Positions 44,441 through 54,213 of a stretch of 64,000 nt of DNA are shown here, in pieces (the stretch's first letter is position 1; each line of letters begins with the position of its first letter). Location: positions 1,798,001 through 1,862,000 of the forward strand of contig NZ_LBIP01000013.1 in assembly GCF_001280435.1 (NCBI RefSeq), given 5' to 3'. Source of the stretch: Mangrovimonas xylaniphaga. Lineage in GTDB: Bacteria; Bacteroidota; Bacteroidia; Flavobacteriales; Flavobacteriaceae. Both the position numbers and the translations under genes were made by a program. Below the pieces are notes generated by a model. It did no database searches. It was given only the letters and a program-made list of their open reading frames with translations, and was not told the origin of the DNA.

Positions 44441-44991
44441 ATGATTTTTGGTGTAACGCAATAGTCTAAACGAATGTCTGCTTCATGCATGTCGTCGAAT
44501 GAAGGTTCTGCTTCAAAAAATGACAGTCCAATTTTTAGTGCATCAGGTGTGCAGTTGGCCAAAAACCGATCGTAAAACCCTTTTCCATAGCCAATTCTTT
44601 GTCCGTTATCGTCAAAAGCCAATAAAGGGATAAATACCACGTCTAGCTTGTCATTGGCAATTTCAATGCCGTCCTGAGGTTCAGGAATGCCGTATGAGTT
44701 CACTTTTATTACAGTGTTGTCTGTCAATAAAAAGTTGGTCATAGTACCCGACTTGAAATCGCTTTTTGAAATAACAATGTTTTTATCTTTTCCAGAGAGA
44801 ATGTTCAGGATGAATTCGGTTTGGATTTCTTTCTTCGATGCAATGCTCAAAAAAAGATGATAGAAAGAATAGTTCCAAATATCCATCTTCAATAACTGAT
44901 TGGCAATTTCTATGCTCAATTGGTCAATATCGTCCTCCGAAAGCGCCTCTCGCTTCGATTTATATAGGGTTCTTAATTCTTGCTTGGTCAT
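44422..44991 (-). CDS. 5-formyltetrahydrofolate cyclo-ligase
   Basis: This 189-residue cytoplasmic enzyme uses ATP to turn 5-formyl-THF into 5,10-methenyl-THF. The N-terminus TKQELRTLYKSKREALSEDD is typical, and the ATP/folate site GQRIGYGKGFYDRFLANC is intact. It is the last gene of a four-gene operon and overlaps the end of the AstE/AspA-like gene by 32 bp, so the pair is probably translationally coupled. The overlap with lspA at the other end is 19 bp. Confidence 0.92.
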   Translation of the reverse strand: MTKQELRTLYKSKREALSEDDIDQLSIEIANQLLKMDIWNYSFYHLFLSIASKKEIQTEFILNILSGKDKNIVISKSDFKSGTMTNFLLTDNTVIKVNSYGIPEPQDGIEIANDKLDVVFIPLLAFDDNGQRIGYGKGFYDRFLANCTPDALKIGLSFFEAEPSFDDMHEADIRLDYCVTPKIIYTFSS

Positions 44992-45961
44992 TTTTTAATT
45001 TGGTACTAATATGGAATAGGGCGTCACCCTGATAGACGATAGGCAATTCATTCACATTAATAACATAGCCTGAATAAATGGCTTTTACGAAATGGTTGAA
45101 TTTACCATAGGGATCTGTAATGTTACCAATGATATCGCCTTTGGTCACTTTTGTGTTCAAGGCGATGGAAGGTTTGAACATTCCAGAATAGTTGGCGCGC
45201 TGCCAACTGCTGTCCAAAATGGTGACGGTTTGTGTTTTTGGCTTGGATACCTTGAATTTTGTAGATAACATCCCTAAATGGTGTAGCACGCGTTTTACGC
45301 CATTAACCCCAGTATTGGTAATATTGATATCTATATGGGTAGATTTCCCGCCTTCAAACAACAAAATAGGTTTGCCTAGTTTGCTACATGTATTTCTGAA
45401 GGACTTTTTGATGTTTTTGGTATACAATATAAATGGTGCTCCAAAGGCATTGGCCAACTCGTCCAATTGAGGATTGTTTTTGGTAATGCGTATTTGAGGT
45501 GCATTAAACCTTCCAGCTCCACCTGTATGAAAATCCATGATGAAATCTACATCAGGAATTACTTCGCTAACCAATTTGTAAGCTACACGACTAGCTAAAG
45601 AGCCTTTTTTGGTGCCAGGGAAAACTCGGTTTAAATCCCTGCCATCAGGGAATTCACGTTTCAGGGTAATAAACCCAAAAACATTAATAATAGGAATGCA
45701 AATAATGGTTCCGCATTTAGGTTTGTTAATGCCTTTGGCGATAATCTGCCTAATGATTTCCACACCATTCACTTCATCTCCATGGATGCCAGCCGTAAAA
45801 AGAACAACCGGCCCCGGCTTTTTGGAGCGTTCAATGATAACGGGCACATCGATGCTGGAAGTGGTATGCAGATTGGCCACCCCAAAATTCAATTCACAAC
45901 GCTCACCCGCTTTAATGTCTTTGCCAAGTATGGAAATGATTGCTTTTTGGGTGTAGGTCAT
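44960..45961 (-). CDS. Succinylglutamate desuccinylase/aspartoacylase-family zinc hydrolase
   Basis: This 333-residue protein belongs to the AstE/AspA group of M14-like zinc hydrolases, which remove an acyl group or an amino acid from an amide bond. The zinc motif is TAGIHGDEVNGVEIIRQI (His and Glu); GRDLNRVFPG and DFHTGG, with a further His, follow. It starts directly after rimK and overlaps the cyclo-ligase gene. Next to a RimK ligase and a protease, it may remove amino acids that RimK adds, but its substrate is not shown by the sequence. Confidence 0.85.
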   Translation of the reverse strand: MTYTQKAIISILGKDIKAGERCELNFGVANLHTTSSIDVPVIIERSKKPGPVVLFTAGIHGDEVNGVEIIRQIIAKGINKPKCGTIICIPIINVFGFITLKREFPDGRDLNRVFPGTKKGSLASRVAYKLVSEVIPDVDFIMDFHTGGAGRFNAPQIRITKNNPQLDELANAFGAPFILYTKNIKKSFRNTCSKLGKPILLFEGGKSTHIDINITNTGVNGVKRVLHHLGMLSTKFKVSKPKTQTVTILDSSWQRANYSGMFKPSIALNTKVTKGDIIGNITDPYGKFNHFVKAIYSGYVINVNELPIVYQGDALFHISTKLKNDQARIKNPI

Positions 45962-46834
45962 CTATCGGTTCCTTTCTATATAAGTTATGATGGCGCGGGC
46001 AATATTTTTTCCAGTAGCTTCTTCAATGCCTTCCAGTCCTGGGGTAGAGTTCACCTCCAATAATAGAGGTCCTCTGGCCGACTGAAGCATGTCAACACCG
46101 CAAACAGGGAGTTTCAATGCTTTTGAGGCTTGCATAGCCAACTTAAGTTCGGCATCATTAAGTTTGATGATTTGGGCGGTGCCTCCTCTGTGTAAATTAG
46201 AGCGGAATTCACCTTCTTTCCCTTGGCGTTTCATGGCGCCAACTACCTGTCCATCTACAACCAAAGCTCTAATATCAGCACCTTTGGCTTCCTTGATAAA
46301 TTCTTGAACAATCACCCTAGCTTGTAATCCATTGAAAGCTTCCAAAACAGATTCAGCTGCGCTTTTGGTTTCCGCCAAAACAACACCTAAACCTTGAGTG
46401 CCTTCAAGTAGTTTAATGATTACAGGAGTTCCACCGACGTGTTCAATAACTTCTTCAACATCTCTGGAATAGTTTGTGAATACCGTCTTTGGCATGCCGA
46501 TTCCGGCTTTGCTCAAGCGCTGTAAACTGCGCAGTTTGTCCCGTGAGCGTTGAATAGCGTCTGAGGTTACAATGGTGAACACGTTCATCATTTCAAATTG
46601 ACGTACCACAGCGCAACCGTAAAAGGTAACAGAGGCGCCAATCCTTGGGATAATAGCATCTACATAATCCAAATAGCGGTCTTTGTAAAAGATGGTAGGT
46701 TTTTCTTTTTCAATAATGATGTCGCATTTTAGGGGGTCGATCACTTCAACCTGATGCCCTCTTTTTCGGCCCTCTTCAATAAGCCGTTGGGTAGAATATA
46801 AATAAGAATTTCTAGATAGAATTACTATGTTCAT
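45962..46834 (-). CDS. rimK: RimK-family ATP-grasp glutamate ligase
   Basis: This 290-residue cytoplasmic ATP-grasp enzyme is similar to RimK, which adds glutamates to the C-terminus of ribosomal protein S6. Marks: [71 protein letters not shown] and [19 protein letters not shown]. Length is typical (about 300). It overlaps the retropepsin-like gene upstream by 4 bp and abuts the AstE/AspA-like gene. The substrate could be S6 or another protein. Confidence 0.93.
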   Translation of the reverse strand: MNIVILSRNSYLYSTQRLIEEGRKRGHQVEVIDPLKCDIIIEKEKPTIFYKDRYLDYVDAIIPRIGASVTFYGCAVVRQFEMMNVFTIVTSDAIQRSRDKLRSLQRLSKAGIGMPKTVFTNYSRDVEEVIEHVGGTPVIIKLLEGTQGLGVVLAETKSAAESVLEAFNGLQARVIVQEFIKEAKGADIRALVVDGQVVGAMKRQGKEGEFRSNLHRGGTAQIIKLNDAELKLAMQASKALKLPVCGVDMLQSARGPLLLEVNSTPGLEGIEEATGKNIARAIITYIERNR

Positions 46835-47259
46835 GCGCGTTTACTGGCGTTAAAAGATACGTTCTTCTGGTCTACATCAACGAGAAATTTTTTGCTTAAA
46901 AACTGTCTGCCAATAAGAACTGGAAATTTCATGTCGTCTCTGGTGCTTAAAGTTAAGTTAATCTTATAGGTTTTACCAAAAAATATGACATCGGTTTTAA
47001 TTTTAAATCTGTTTTCCTTGAAACCGTTGCTACTCTTTACATTGGTTCTTGAATAGGAATTAAAGCTCACCTCGACACCGCTAAAGTTTGGATGGCCGTC
47101 ACTGTGAAATGTACAGATTAGGCTGTTGTTTTTTTCGATGATTTTTGAGCAATGTATGGCAGAAGTATAGGCGCCAGTGTCTACCTTAACATCAACTTCA
47201 AATAGTTGTAGTTCAGGGAAATCAATCTTGTCTATGCGGCCAATGGTTTGTGTTTTCAT
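46831..47259 (-). CDS. RimB-like retropepsin-fold protease
   Basis: This 142-residue protein matches the small retropepsin-like family often labelled ATP-dependent zinc protease (RimB-like). The aspartic motif [10 protein letters not shown] and the later [19 protein letters not shown] are the family marks. In other bacteria a RimB protein cleaves the glutamate tail that RimK adds to S6. It is the first gene of the operon with rimK (4-bp overlap). The zinc-dependence in the family label is doubtful given the D-T-G site. Confidence 0.85.
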   Translation of the reverse strand: MKTQTIGRIDKIDFPELQLFEVDVKVDTGAYTSAIHCSKIIEKNNSLICTFHSDGHPNFSGVEVSFNSYSRTNVKSSNGFKENRFKIKTDVIFFGKTYKINLTLSTRDDMKFPVLIGRQFLSKKFLVDVDQKNVSFNASKRA

Positions 47260-47373
47260 TGCTGAATATAAATGTACGAAGTTAGTGAATTACTGATTTC
47301 AAAATTAGCTTTGCCAAGATAATTTTTAGGGCAATTAACATTTTGGCTGCCGATTGAAAACCATGAAAATAGT

Positions 47374-47381
47374 TACCTTTG
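47374..47381 (+). promoter_or_regulatory. -7-like box abutting the uvrC start
   Basis: TACCTTTG matches TAnnTTTG exactly and ends one base before the ATG at 47383. A TTG lies 17 bases upstream (47354-47356). If used, the mRNA would have no leader. Confidence 0.4.
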
Positions 47382-47382
47382 A

Positions 47383-49179
47383 ATGATGAGCCAAACTTCA
47401 CTTGAAATTCAGTTGCAAACCTTGCCCAATCAGCCGGGAGTCTACCAATATTACGACGCTGAGGGGAAGATTTTATATGTTGGGAAAGCAAAGAACCTTA
47501 AAAAGAGAGTCAGTTCTTATTTTACGAAACAGCATGATTATGGGAAGACCCGAGTACTGGTGAAAAAGATTGCTAGTATCAAACATATTGTGGTAGATAC
47601 GGAGACCGATGCTTTGCTGTTGGAAAATAACCTGATTAAAAAGTACCAGCCCAAATACAATGTGATGCTCAAGGATGATAAATCTTATCCTTGGATTTGT
47701 ATCAAGAAGGAGCGTTTTCCAAGAGTGTTTTCAACTCGCAGGGTGATAAAGGATGGTTCAGAATATTTTGGGCCTTATACCAGCATGAAAACAGTATCTA
47801 CTTTGTTGGAATTAATTAGAGGATTATTTCAATTAAGAACCTGTAATTACGATTTAGCTGAAGAAAAAATTGAAGCCGACAAATACAAGGTGTGTTTAGA
47901 ATACCATTTGGGAAATTGCAAAGGGCCATGTGAAGGGTATGAAACCGAAGAAGAATACCATGCCAATATCGCTTCGATTAAAGAGATTTTAAAAGGGAAT
48001 TTTAAGGACTCGCTGTCTCATTTTAAAAAGCAAATGCAGGCTTTGGCGCAAGATATGAAGTTTGAAGAGGCACAGAAAATAAAGGAAAAGATTGAAGTGC
48101 TGGAGAACTATCAGGCAAAATCTACGGTTGTCAACCCAAAAATCAGTAATGTAGATGTGTTCTCTATAGTGAGCGATGAAGGCTATGGGTATGTCAATTT
48201 TCTTCAATTGTCATACGGTTCCATCATTAGGTCCCATACTTTGGAAATCAAAAAGAAATTGGAAGAAACCGACAAGGAACTTTTGGAGTTGGCCGTAACT
48301 GAGCTTCGGCAACGCTTCAATTCCAATTCCAAAGAAATCTATGTTCCTTTTAAAATTGATATTGGCGAAACTATAAAAGTAACGGTTCCCAAGTTGGGAG
48401 ATAAAAAACATATTTTGGATCTCTCCATCAGAAATGCCAAGTATTACCGAATGGAGCGTTTCAAACAAGTTAAAATCACAGATCCCGATAGACATGCCAA
48501 CCGCATCATGGCACAAATGAAGGCCGATTTGAGATTGCATGAGGAGCCGCGGCATATTGAGTGTTTTGATAACTCCAATATTCAAGGGACCAACCCTGTG
48601 GCTGCTTGTGTGGTGTTTAAAAACGGCAAGCCAAGTAAAAAGGATTATCGCCATTTCAATATAAAAACGGTAGAAGGTCCAGATGATTTTGCTTCTATGG
48701 AAGAGGTGGTTCACAGGCGTTATAAAAGGCTTTTGGACGAAGGGCAGCCACTCCCTCAATTGATCATTATTGATGGAGGAAAAGGACAATTGTCTTCGGC
48801 GCTTAATAGTTTGGAAATCTTAGGTTTACGTGGAAAAATTGCAATCATCGGAATTGCGAAGCGTTTGGAAGAATTATTTTACCCAGAAGATCCAATTCCC
48901 TTATATTTAGATAAAAAAAGCGAAACCCTAAAAGTCATTCAACAATTACGAAACGAAGCGCACCGCTTTGGGATAGAGCATCATAGAAATAGAAGAAGTA
49001 AAAATGCCCTTAATACGGAGTTGGAAACCATTCCAGGTATTGGGGAGAAAACCATAGTGGAGTTGATGACCCACTTTAAATCGGTAAAACGGATTTCCCA
49101 AGCTTCTCTAGAGGATCTCACTTCGGTAGTTGGACCTTCCAAGGCACAGAAAATAAAGGCCTATTATGTAAACAAATGA
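47383..49179 (+). CDS. uvrC: Excinuclease ABC subunit C
   Basis: This 598-residue nuclease makes both cuts in nucleotide excision repair. In order: GIY-YIG domain (NQPGVYQYYDAEGKILYVGK, 15-95), UVR helices (KFEEAQKIKEKIEVLENY), the RNase H-like domain (HIECFDNSNIQGTNPVAACV, LIIIDGGKGQLSSALNS, with DGGKGQL) and a tandem helix-hairpin-helix (TIPGIGEKTIVELM, VVGPSKAQKI). All motifs are intact. Starts at 47383 and 47386 are both ATG. The patatin gene overlaps its stop by 4 bp. Confidence 0.97.
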   Translation: MMSQTSLEIQLQTLPNQPGVYQYYDAEGKILYVGKAKNLKKRVSSYFTKQHDYGKTRVLVKKIASIKHIVVDTETDALLLENNLIKKYQPKYNVMLKDDKSYPWICIKKERFPRVFSTRRVIKDGSEYFGPYTSMKTVSTLLELIRGLFQLRTCNYDLAEEKIEADKYKVCLEYHLGNCKGPCEGYETEEEYHANIASIKEILKGNFKDSLSHFKKQMQALAQDMKFEEAQKIKEKIEVLENYQAKSTVVNPKISNVDVFSIVSDEGYGYVNFLQLSYGSIIRSHTLEIKKKLEETDKELLELAVTELRQRFNSNSKEIYVPFKIDIGETIKVTVPKLGDKKHILDLSIRNAKYYRMERFKQVKITDPDRHANRIMAQMKADLRLHEEPRHIECFDNSNIQGTNPVAACVVFKNGKPSKKDYRHFNIKTVEGPDDFASMEEVVHRRYKRLLDEGQPLPQLIIIDGGKGQLSSALNSLEILGLRGKIAIIGIAKRLEELFYPEDPIPLYLDKKSETLKVIQQLRNEAHRFGIEHHRNRRSKNALNTELETIPGIGEKTIVELMTHFKSVKRISQASLEDLTSVVGPSKAQKIKAYYVNK

Positions 49180-51428
49180 AACACTTTCTAGCCATCATTG
49201 CCATTTTCCTATTGTTTGCGGGAGTTGGGTTTGCTCAAGAAACCCCTGCAAGGGATTCTTTGAAAATAGGTTTGGTGTTGAGTGGTGGTGGGGCTAAGGG
49301 ATTTGCCCATATTGGTGTGCTGAAAGTATTGGATAGTATTGGGCTGAAAGTAGATTATATAGCAGGTTCCAGTATGGGAGCCATTGTAGGATCCTTGTAT
49401 GCTTCGGGGTATTCGGCAAAGCAGTTGGATTCCATTTTTGGAAGTGTCAATTTTGATGAGGTGATTACCGATTATTTGCCAAGGGAATCCAAAACTTTCT
49501 ATGAGAGGGACAATTCAGAGAAATATGCCGTGACCTTACCGTTTAATAAATTCAAGTTGAAGTTGCCCTCGGCTATTTCCTCAGGGCAAAATGTCTATAA
49601 TTTATTGACTTATTTAACGCTTCCTGTGAGCGATGTCAAGGAATTTGATAAGTTGCCAATTCCATTTTTTTGTACAGCTACCAATGTGGAAACAGGAAAG
49701 GCTGTCTATTTGGAACGAGGTAATTTGGCGCAGTCGGTTACGGCCAGTGGTGCATTTCCGTCCTTGTTTCAACCGGTAATTATAAATGATCAGTTGTTAA
49801 TAGATGGGGGAGTGACCAATAACTACCCTATTGATGAGTTGAAGGCTAAAGGTATGGATGTGATAATAGGGGTGGATGTTCAGGATGATTTGGCAACTAG
49901 GGAGGAACTGACTTCTGCGCCTGATATTTTACTGCAGATTAATAATTACAGGACCATTAATGACATGGTTTGGAAATCGGAGAAAACCGATATTTATATT
50001 AAACCAGATATCAAGGATTTTTCGGTGATCTCGTTTAGTGAAGGGCAGCGAATTGTGAAAAATGGAGAGAGTGCGGCAAGGGAGCAACTTGGCCCTCTTG
50101 TTGAACTGGCCAAAAAAGTAGGGGCTTCAAATAGATCTACTACCAAGTCCTTGAAAAGTCCAGATAGTATCAGGATTAATTCCATCAAGATTAAAGGGTA
50201 TCAAAAGTACACTAGAGCTTATGTTTTGGGGAAATTGAAGCTTAAAAGTAACACCACCGTGAATTATACCGATTTTAGTAGAGGTGTGAATAATTTGATG
50301 GCAACCAATAATTTCGACACTTTTGAGTACCGGTTTCAGAAATCAAACGGTATAGAAGGCTATGATTTGTTGGCTACTATTAAGGAAAATGAAACTACAA
50401 CTTTTTTCCGTTTGGGATTGCATTATGATGAACTATATAAAAGTGCCGCCATAGTGAATCTTACTCGAAAACGCGCTCTTTTTGATAATGATGTGCTGTC
50501 TTTTGATGTGGTTCTAGGCGATAATATTCGCTATAACTTGGACTATTTTATTGATAGAGGGTTTTATTGGAGTGTGGGATTGCGGACACGATTCAATCAA
50601 TTTGATAGAGATGTCAATTCACAATTAATATTTCGGGCTTTTGAGGAAGAAGTCAGTAATGTCAATAAGGTTGATGTGGACCTTCGGGATTTTAGTTCGC
50701 AATTTTATGTGCAGACGCTGTTCCGAAAGGATTTTGCCTTGATTGCTGGGGCGGAGCATAAGCACCTAAGGATAACTTCTCAAACCTTGGTGAATCAGTT
50801 TAGTACTAATAGTGACGATGATTATTTGTTTGAAAACACAGATTATTTAAGTGTTTATGGTAATATTAAATTGGATACCTATAGCAGTCGCTATTTTCCT
50901 AAAAAAGGTTTCTACTTTAATGGTGATATCCATTGGTATTTCTATGCTTCCAGTTTTAATGAGAATTTTGAACCCTTTTCCATTGCCAAGGCGGATATTG
51001 GTTATGCCTTTAAGATTGCGAATGGCCTATCCATGACTATTTTGGAGCAGGGAGGATTCAAAATAGGAGAGAACACAACTAACTCGATGGATTTCGGATT
51101 GGGCGGCTATGCCAATAATTTCATAAATAATTTCGTTTCCTTTTATGGCTACGATTTTATGTCAATTACTGGGAATAGCTTTGTGAAAAGTACATTTACC
51201 TTGGATTATGAGTTTTTTAAAAAGAATCATTTCCTTCTTGCCGCCAACATTGGCAATGTAGAAGATAATATTTTTGAAACAGGCGAATGGTTAACTGCTC
51301 CAGATTATACAGGCTTTGCTGTGGGGTATTCTTATGAGACCTTTTTAGGGCCTATTGAAGCCAAATATACGTGGTCGCCAGATACCAAAAGGGACTATTG
51401 GTTCTTCAATCTAGGGTTCTGGTTTTAG
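49176..51428 (+). CDS. Patatin-like phospholipase with outer-membrane barrel
   Basis: This 750-residue protein is a fusion: signal peptide (1-20, GVGFAQ), patatin domain (about 30-310), a POTRA-like linker (about 325-400, IRINSIKIKGYQKYTRAYVL) and a C-terminal BamA-like barrel ending YWFFNLGFWF. The patatin catalytic dyad is present: Ser66 in GSSMG and Asp210 in LLIDGG, with the oxyanion loop SGGGAKG. This matches the type Vd (PlpD-like) autotransporter layout. It would hydrolyse lipids in or outside the outer membrane. It overlaps uvrC by 4 bp. Confidence 0.9.
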   Translation: MKHFLAIIAIFLLFAGVGFAQETPARDSLKIGLVLSGGGAKGFAHIGVLKVLDSIGLKVDYIAGSSMGAIVGSLYASGYSAKQLDSIFGSVNFDEVITDYLPRESKTFYERDNSEKYAVTLPFNKFKLKLPSAISSGQNVYNLLTYLTLPVSDVKEFDKLPIPFFCTATNVETGKAVYLERGNLAQSVTASGAFPSLFQPVIINDQLLIDGGVTNNYPIDELKAKGMDVIIGVDVQDDLATREELTSAPDILLQINNYRTINDMVWKSEKTDIYIKPDIKDFSVISFSEGQRIVKNGESAAREQLGPLVELAKKVGASNRSTTKSLKSPDSIRINSIKIKGYQKYTRAYVLGKLKLKSNTTVNYTDFSRGVNNLMATNNFDTFEYRFQKSNGIEGYDLLATIKENETTTFFRLGLHYDELYKSAAIVNLTRKRALFDNDVLSFDVVLGDNIRYNLDYFIDRGFYWSVGLRTRFNQFDRDVNSQLIFRAFEEEVSNVNKVDVDLRDFSSQFYVQTLFRKDFALIAGAEHKHLRITSQTLVNQFSTNSDDDYLFENTDYLSVYGNIKLDTYSSRYFPKKGFYFNGDIHWYFYASSFNENFEPFSIAKADIGYAFKIANGLSMTILEQGGFKIGENTTNSMDFGLGGYANNFINNFVSFYGYDFMSITGNSFVKSTFTLDYEFFKKNHFLLAANIGNVEDNIFETGEWLTAPDYTGFAVGYSYETFLGPIEAKYTWSPDTKRDYWFFNLGFWF

Positions 51429-51729
51429 TGGTATAAAATTTGACTTAATGCTCTGACATTGTAAGCTCTTCATGATTTATTAAAAATCTACAAAAATTTT
51501 ACGATATTTGCAGAAGACCGTGTGGTTTTAAGAGAAAACTATAAGGTTGCAAAACGCTCCTGATAAATATTAAACAAGAATTTTAAGTGACACATTTTTG
51601 GACAGGTTTATTGGCGCATCTTCATTTTCTTATCAAGAGAAATCCTGAGTAAGTAGGCGTTTTGTGCCTTCTGCGCAAGCGGCAATGCTGCTTGTTACTT
51701 TTTACTTTCAACTTAAAAAATTATTAACA
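51429..51729. other. Gap between patatin gene and hmgA
   Basis: About 300 bases with no gene. It holds a near-match -7 box GATATTTG at 51503-51510 (7 of 8 to TAnnTTTG), which would give a leader of over 200 bases. A 19-base hairpin at 51676-51694 (9 pairs, one G-U, 1-base loop) lies 36-54 bases before the hmgA ATG. Open frames here, including an extension of hmgA upstream of its ATG, are short and unconvincing. Confidence 0.5.
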
Positions 51730-52890
51730 ATGCCTTTTTATCATAAACTAGGGAAAATACCCCCAAAACGTCATATACAGTTCCGAAAGCCAGATGGAAG
51801 TTTGTATAGCGAGCAGCTTTTTGGGACTATAGGTTTTGATGGGATGTCCACCAACTCCTATCATGAGCAACGACCAACTCAGGTCAAAGCTATTCAAAAT
51901 CAATATAGCGTCGCTCCAAAAATTGCTAGAGAAAACAATATGCAATCATATCGTTTTAGAGGGTTTCAAGTGAAGCCGGAAAACGATTATTTGGAAAGCA
52001 GAAAAACAGTTTTGACCAATAGTGATTGTAGTATTATTTTGGCGGCTCCAAAACAATCCACAACCGATTATTTCTATAAGAATACCGATGCCGACGAATT
52101 GATTTTCATTCATAAGGGAACAGGGAAATTACGCACCCATCTTGGGAATCTTGACTTTAAATACGGAGACTATCTGTTGGTGCCAAGAGGCATTATCTAT
52201 AAAATAGATTTTGATACAGAAGAAAACCGCTTGTTCATTGTTGAGTCTCGTCGTCCTATTTACACACCTAAACGTTACCGTAACTGGTTTGGGCAATTGT
52301 TGGAGCATTCGCCTTTCTGTGAACGTGATATCAGGCGTCCTGAAGAATTGGAAACCTATAATGAATCGGGAGATTTTTTAATTAAGGTTAAAAAGCAGGA
52401 TGATATGTTTGATATGGTGTATGCCTCACATCCTTTTGATGTGGTTGGTTATGATGGCTATTGCTATCCGTACGCTTTTTCAATCCACGATTTTGAACCT
52501 ATAACCGGACGTATCCACCAACCGCCACCAGTACACCAAACTTTCGAGACTGATGCTTTTGTGGTGTGCAGTTTTGTGCCGCGTTTGTATGATTATCATC
52601 CAGAAAGCATTCCTGCGCCATACAACCATAGCAATATTGATAGCGATGAGGTGTTGTACTATGTCGATGGTGATTTTATGAGTAGAAATGATATTGCTGC
52701 AGGGCATATTTCATTGCACCCCGCTGGGATTCCGCATGGACCGCACCCAGGAGCAACAGAACGCAGTATCGGAAAGGAAAAAACAGATGAATTGGCGGTA
52801 ATGGTTGATACCTTTAGGCCATTAAAAGTTACTGAAGAAGCATTAAAAATAGCAGACGAAGATTATTTTAAATCTTGGTTGGAACACTAA
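51730..52890 (+). CDS. hmgA: Homogentisate 1,2-dioxygenase
   Basis: This 386-residue non-haem iron enzyme opens the ring of homogentisate in tyrosine catabolism. Conserved parts: FDTEENRLFIVESRRPIYTP, FSIHDFEPITGRIHQPPPVH, and the iron-ligand stretch PYNHSNIDSDEVLYYVDG followed by HPAGIPHGPHPG. The ATG at 51730 gives the usual bacterial length; the upstream extension is not convincing. hppD starts 14 bp after its stop, so the two successive steps, hydroxyphenylpyruvate to homogentisate to maleylacetoacetate, are in one operon. Confidence 0.95.
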   Translation: MPFYHKLGKIPPKRHIQFRKPDGSLYSEQLFGTIGFDGMSTNSYHEQRPTQVKAIQNQYSVAPKIARENNMQSYRFRGFQVKPENDYLESRKTVLTNSDCSIILAAPKQSTTDYFYKNTDADELIFIHKGTGKLRTHLGNLDFKYGDYLLVPRGIIYKIDFDTEENRLFIVESRRPIYTPKRYRNWFGQLLEHSPFCERDIRRPEELETYNESGDFLIKVKKQDDMFDMVYASHPFDVVGYDGYCYPYAFSIHDFEPITGRIHQPPPVHQTFETDAFVVCSFVPRLYDYHPESIPAPYNHSNIDSDEVLYYVDGDFMSRNDIAAGHISLHPAGIPHGPHPGATERSIGKEKTDELAVMVDTFRPLKVTEEALKIADEDYFKSWLEH

Positions 52891-52904
52891 AAAAATTAAA
52901 GATT

Positions 52905-54065
52905 ATGAGTAAAGAAATTAAGTCGGTTGAATACGGACTGGAAAAAATATTTGAGGGGGCAGAAGACTTTTTGCCTTTGTTAGGAACGGATTATGTGGAG
53001 TTGTATGTAGGTAATGCTAAACAAGCGGCTCACTTTTATAAAACTGCTTTCGGATTTCAATCGTATGCCTACAAAGGTTTGGAAACTGGCTCAAGAGATG
53101 AGGTGAGCTATGTGCTACTTCAGGATAAAATTAGATTGGTTTTAACCACGCCTTTGAACAGTAAATCACCAATCAACGAGCATATTGTAAAGCATGGAGA
53201 TGGAGTGAAAGTTGTGGCGCTTTGGGTGGAAGATGCAAGAAGTGCCTATGAGGAAACTACCAAAAGAGGTGCCAAATCCTATATGGAGCCAACCGTTGAA
53301 AAGGACGAATTCGGTGAAGTAGTAAGAGCTGGTATTTATACCTATGGAGAAACGGTTCACATGTTTGTGGAGCGTAAAAACTACAATGGACAGTTCATGC
53401 CTGGGTTTGTAAAATGGGAATCGGATTATAATCCAACGCCAACAGGTTTAAAATTCATAGACCACATGGTAGGAAATGTAGGTTGGGGAGAGATGAACAC
53501 TTGGGTGAAGTGGTATGAAGACGTGATGGGCTTTGTGAACTTCCTGTCGTTTGACGACAAACAAATCCATACGGAATATTCAGCCTTGATGAGTAAGGTA
53601 ATGAGTAACGGTAACGGTCGCATCAAATTCCCAATCAATGAGCCGGCAGAAGGAAAGAAACGTTCTCAAATTGAAGAATATCTTGATTTTTATGAAGGAT
53701 CAGGAGTGCAGCACATTGCGGTAGCTACAGATGACATTATCAAAACGGTGACTGATTTGCGTTCTAGAGGTGTGGAATTCTTATCAACACCACCGGAAGA
53801 ATATTACAGCGCAGTTCCTGGAAGGTTGGAAGAGTTCAGTCATGAGCTTCGTGAGGATATTGAAACCTTAAAAGGCTTGGGAATCATGATCGATGCAGAT
53901 GAAGAAGGATATCTATTACAGATTTTTACCAAACCGGTTGAAGATAGACCAACCTTGTTTTTCGAAATTATCCAAAGAATGGGGGCTCGCGGATTTGGAG
54001 CTGGGAATTTTAAAGCCCTTTTTGAATCCATCGAAAGAGAGCAAGAAAAGAGAGGTACATTATAA
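52905..54065 (+). CDS. hppD: 4-Hydroxyphenylpyruvate dioxygenase
   Basis: This 386-residue iron enzyme converts 4-hydroxyphenylpyruvate into homogentisate. The iron ligands are His187 (KFIDHMVGN), His270 (GVQHIAVAT) and Glu354 (LFFEIIQR), in correct order and spacing. I chose the ATG at 52905, beginning MSKEIKSVEYGLEKIFEGAE, instead of the GTG inside hmgA. It is the second gene of the hmgA operon and is followed by a terminator. Confidence 0.95.
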   Translation: MSKEIKSVEYGLEKIFEGAEDFLPLLGTDYVELYVGNAKQAAHFYKTAFGFQSYAYKGLETGSRDEVSYVLLQDKIRLVLTTPLNSKSPINEHIVKHGDGVKVVALWVEDARSAYEETTKRGAKSYMEPTVEKDEFGEVVRAGIYTYGETVHMFVERKNYNGQFMPGFVKWESDYNPTPTGLKFIDHMVGNVGWGEMNTWVKWYEDVMGFVNFLSFDDKQIHTEYSALMSKVMSNGNGRIKFPINEPAEGKKRSQIEEYLDFYEGSGVQHIAVATDDIIKTVTDLRSRGVEFLSTPPEEYYSAVPGRLEEFSHELREDIETLKGLGIMIDADEEGYLLQIFTKPVEDRPTLFFEIIQRMGARGFGAGNFKALFESIEREQEKRGTL

Positions 54066-54089
54066 CAAATTTTTAACGTTCCACGTTTT

Positions 54090-54122
54090 AAAAAACTCCA
54101 TAAGGCAACTATGGAGTTTTTT
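54090..54122. terminator. Hairpin terminator after hppD
   Basis: Thirteen-bp stem, AAAAAACTCCATA (54090-54102) and its complement (54110-54122), 7-base loop, then GTTTTTT. Confidence 0.88.
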
Positions 54123-54213
54123 GTTTTTTATACATTTGGAACAGTAATTGTTTGTCAGCTTTTTAAACAGCCTCATGATTTGTCAAAAGTTAGGAGGACA
54201 AGATACTTTTAAC

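Noticed and set aside
48211-48789. A 192-codon open frame on the minus strand
   Set aside because: It is antisense to the conserved uvrC RNase H-like region and shows no domain.
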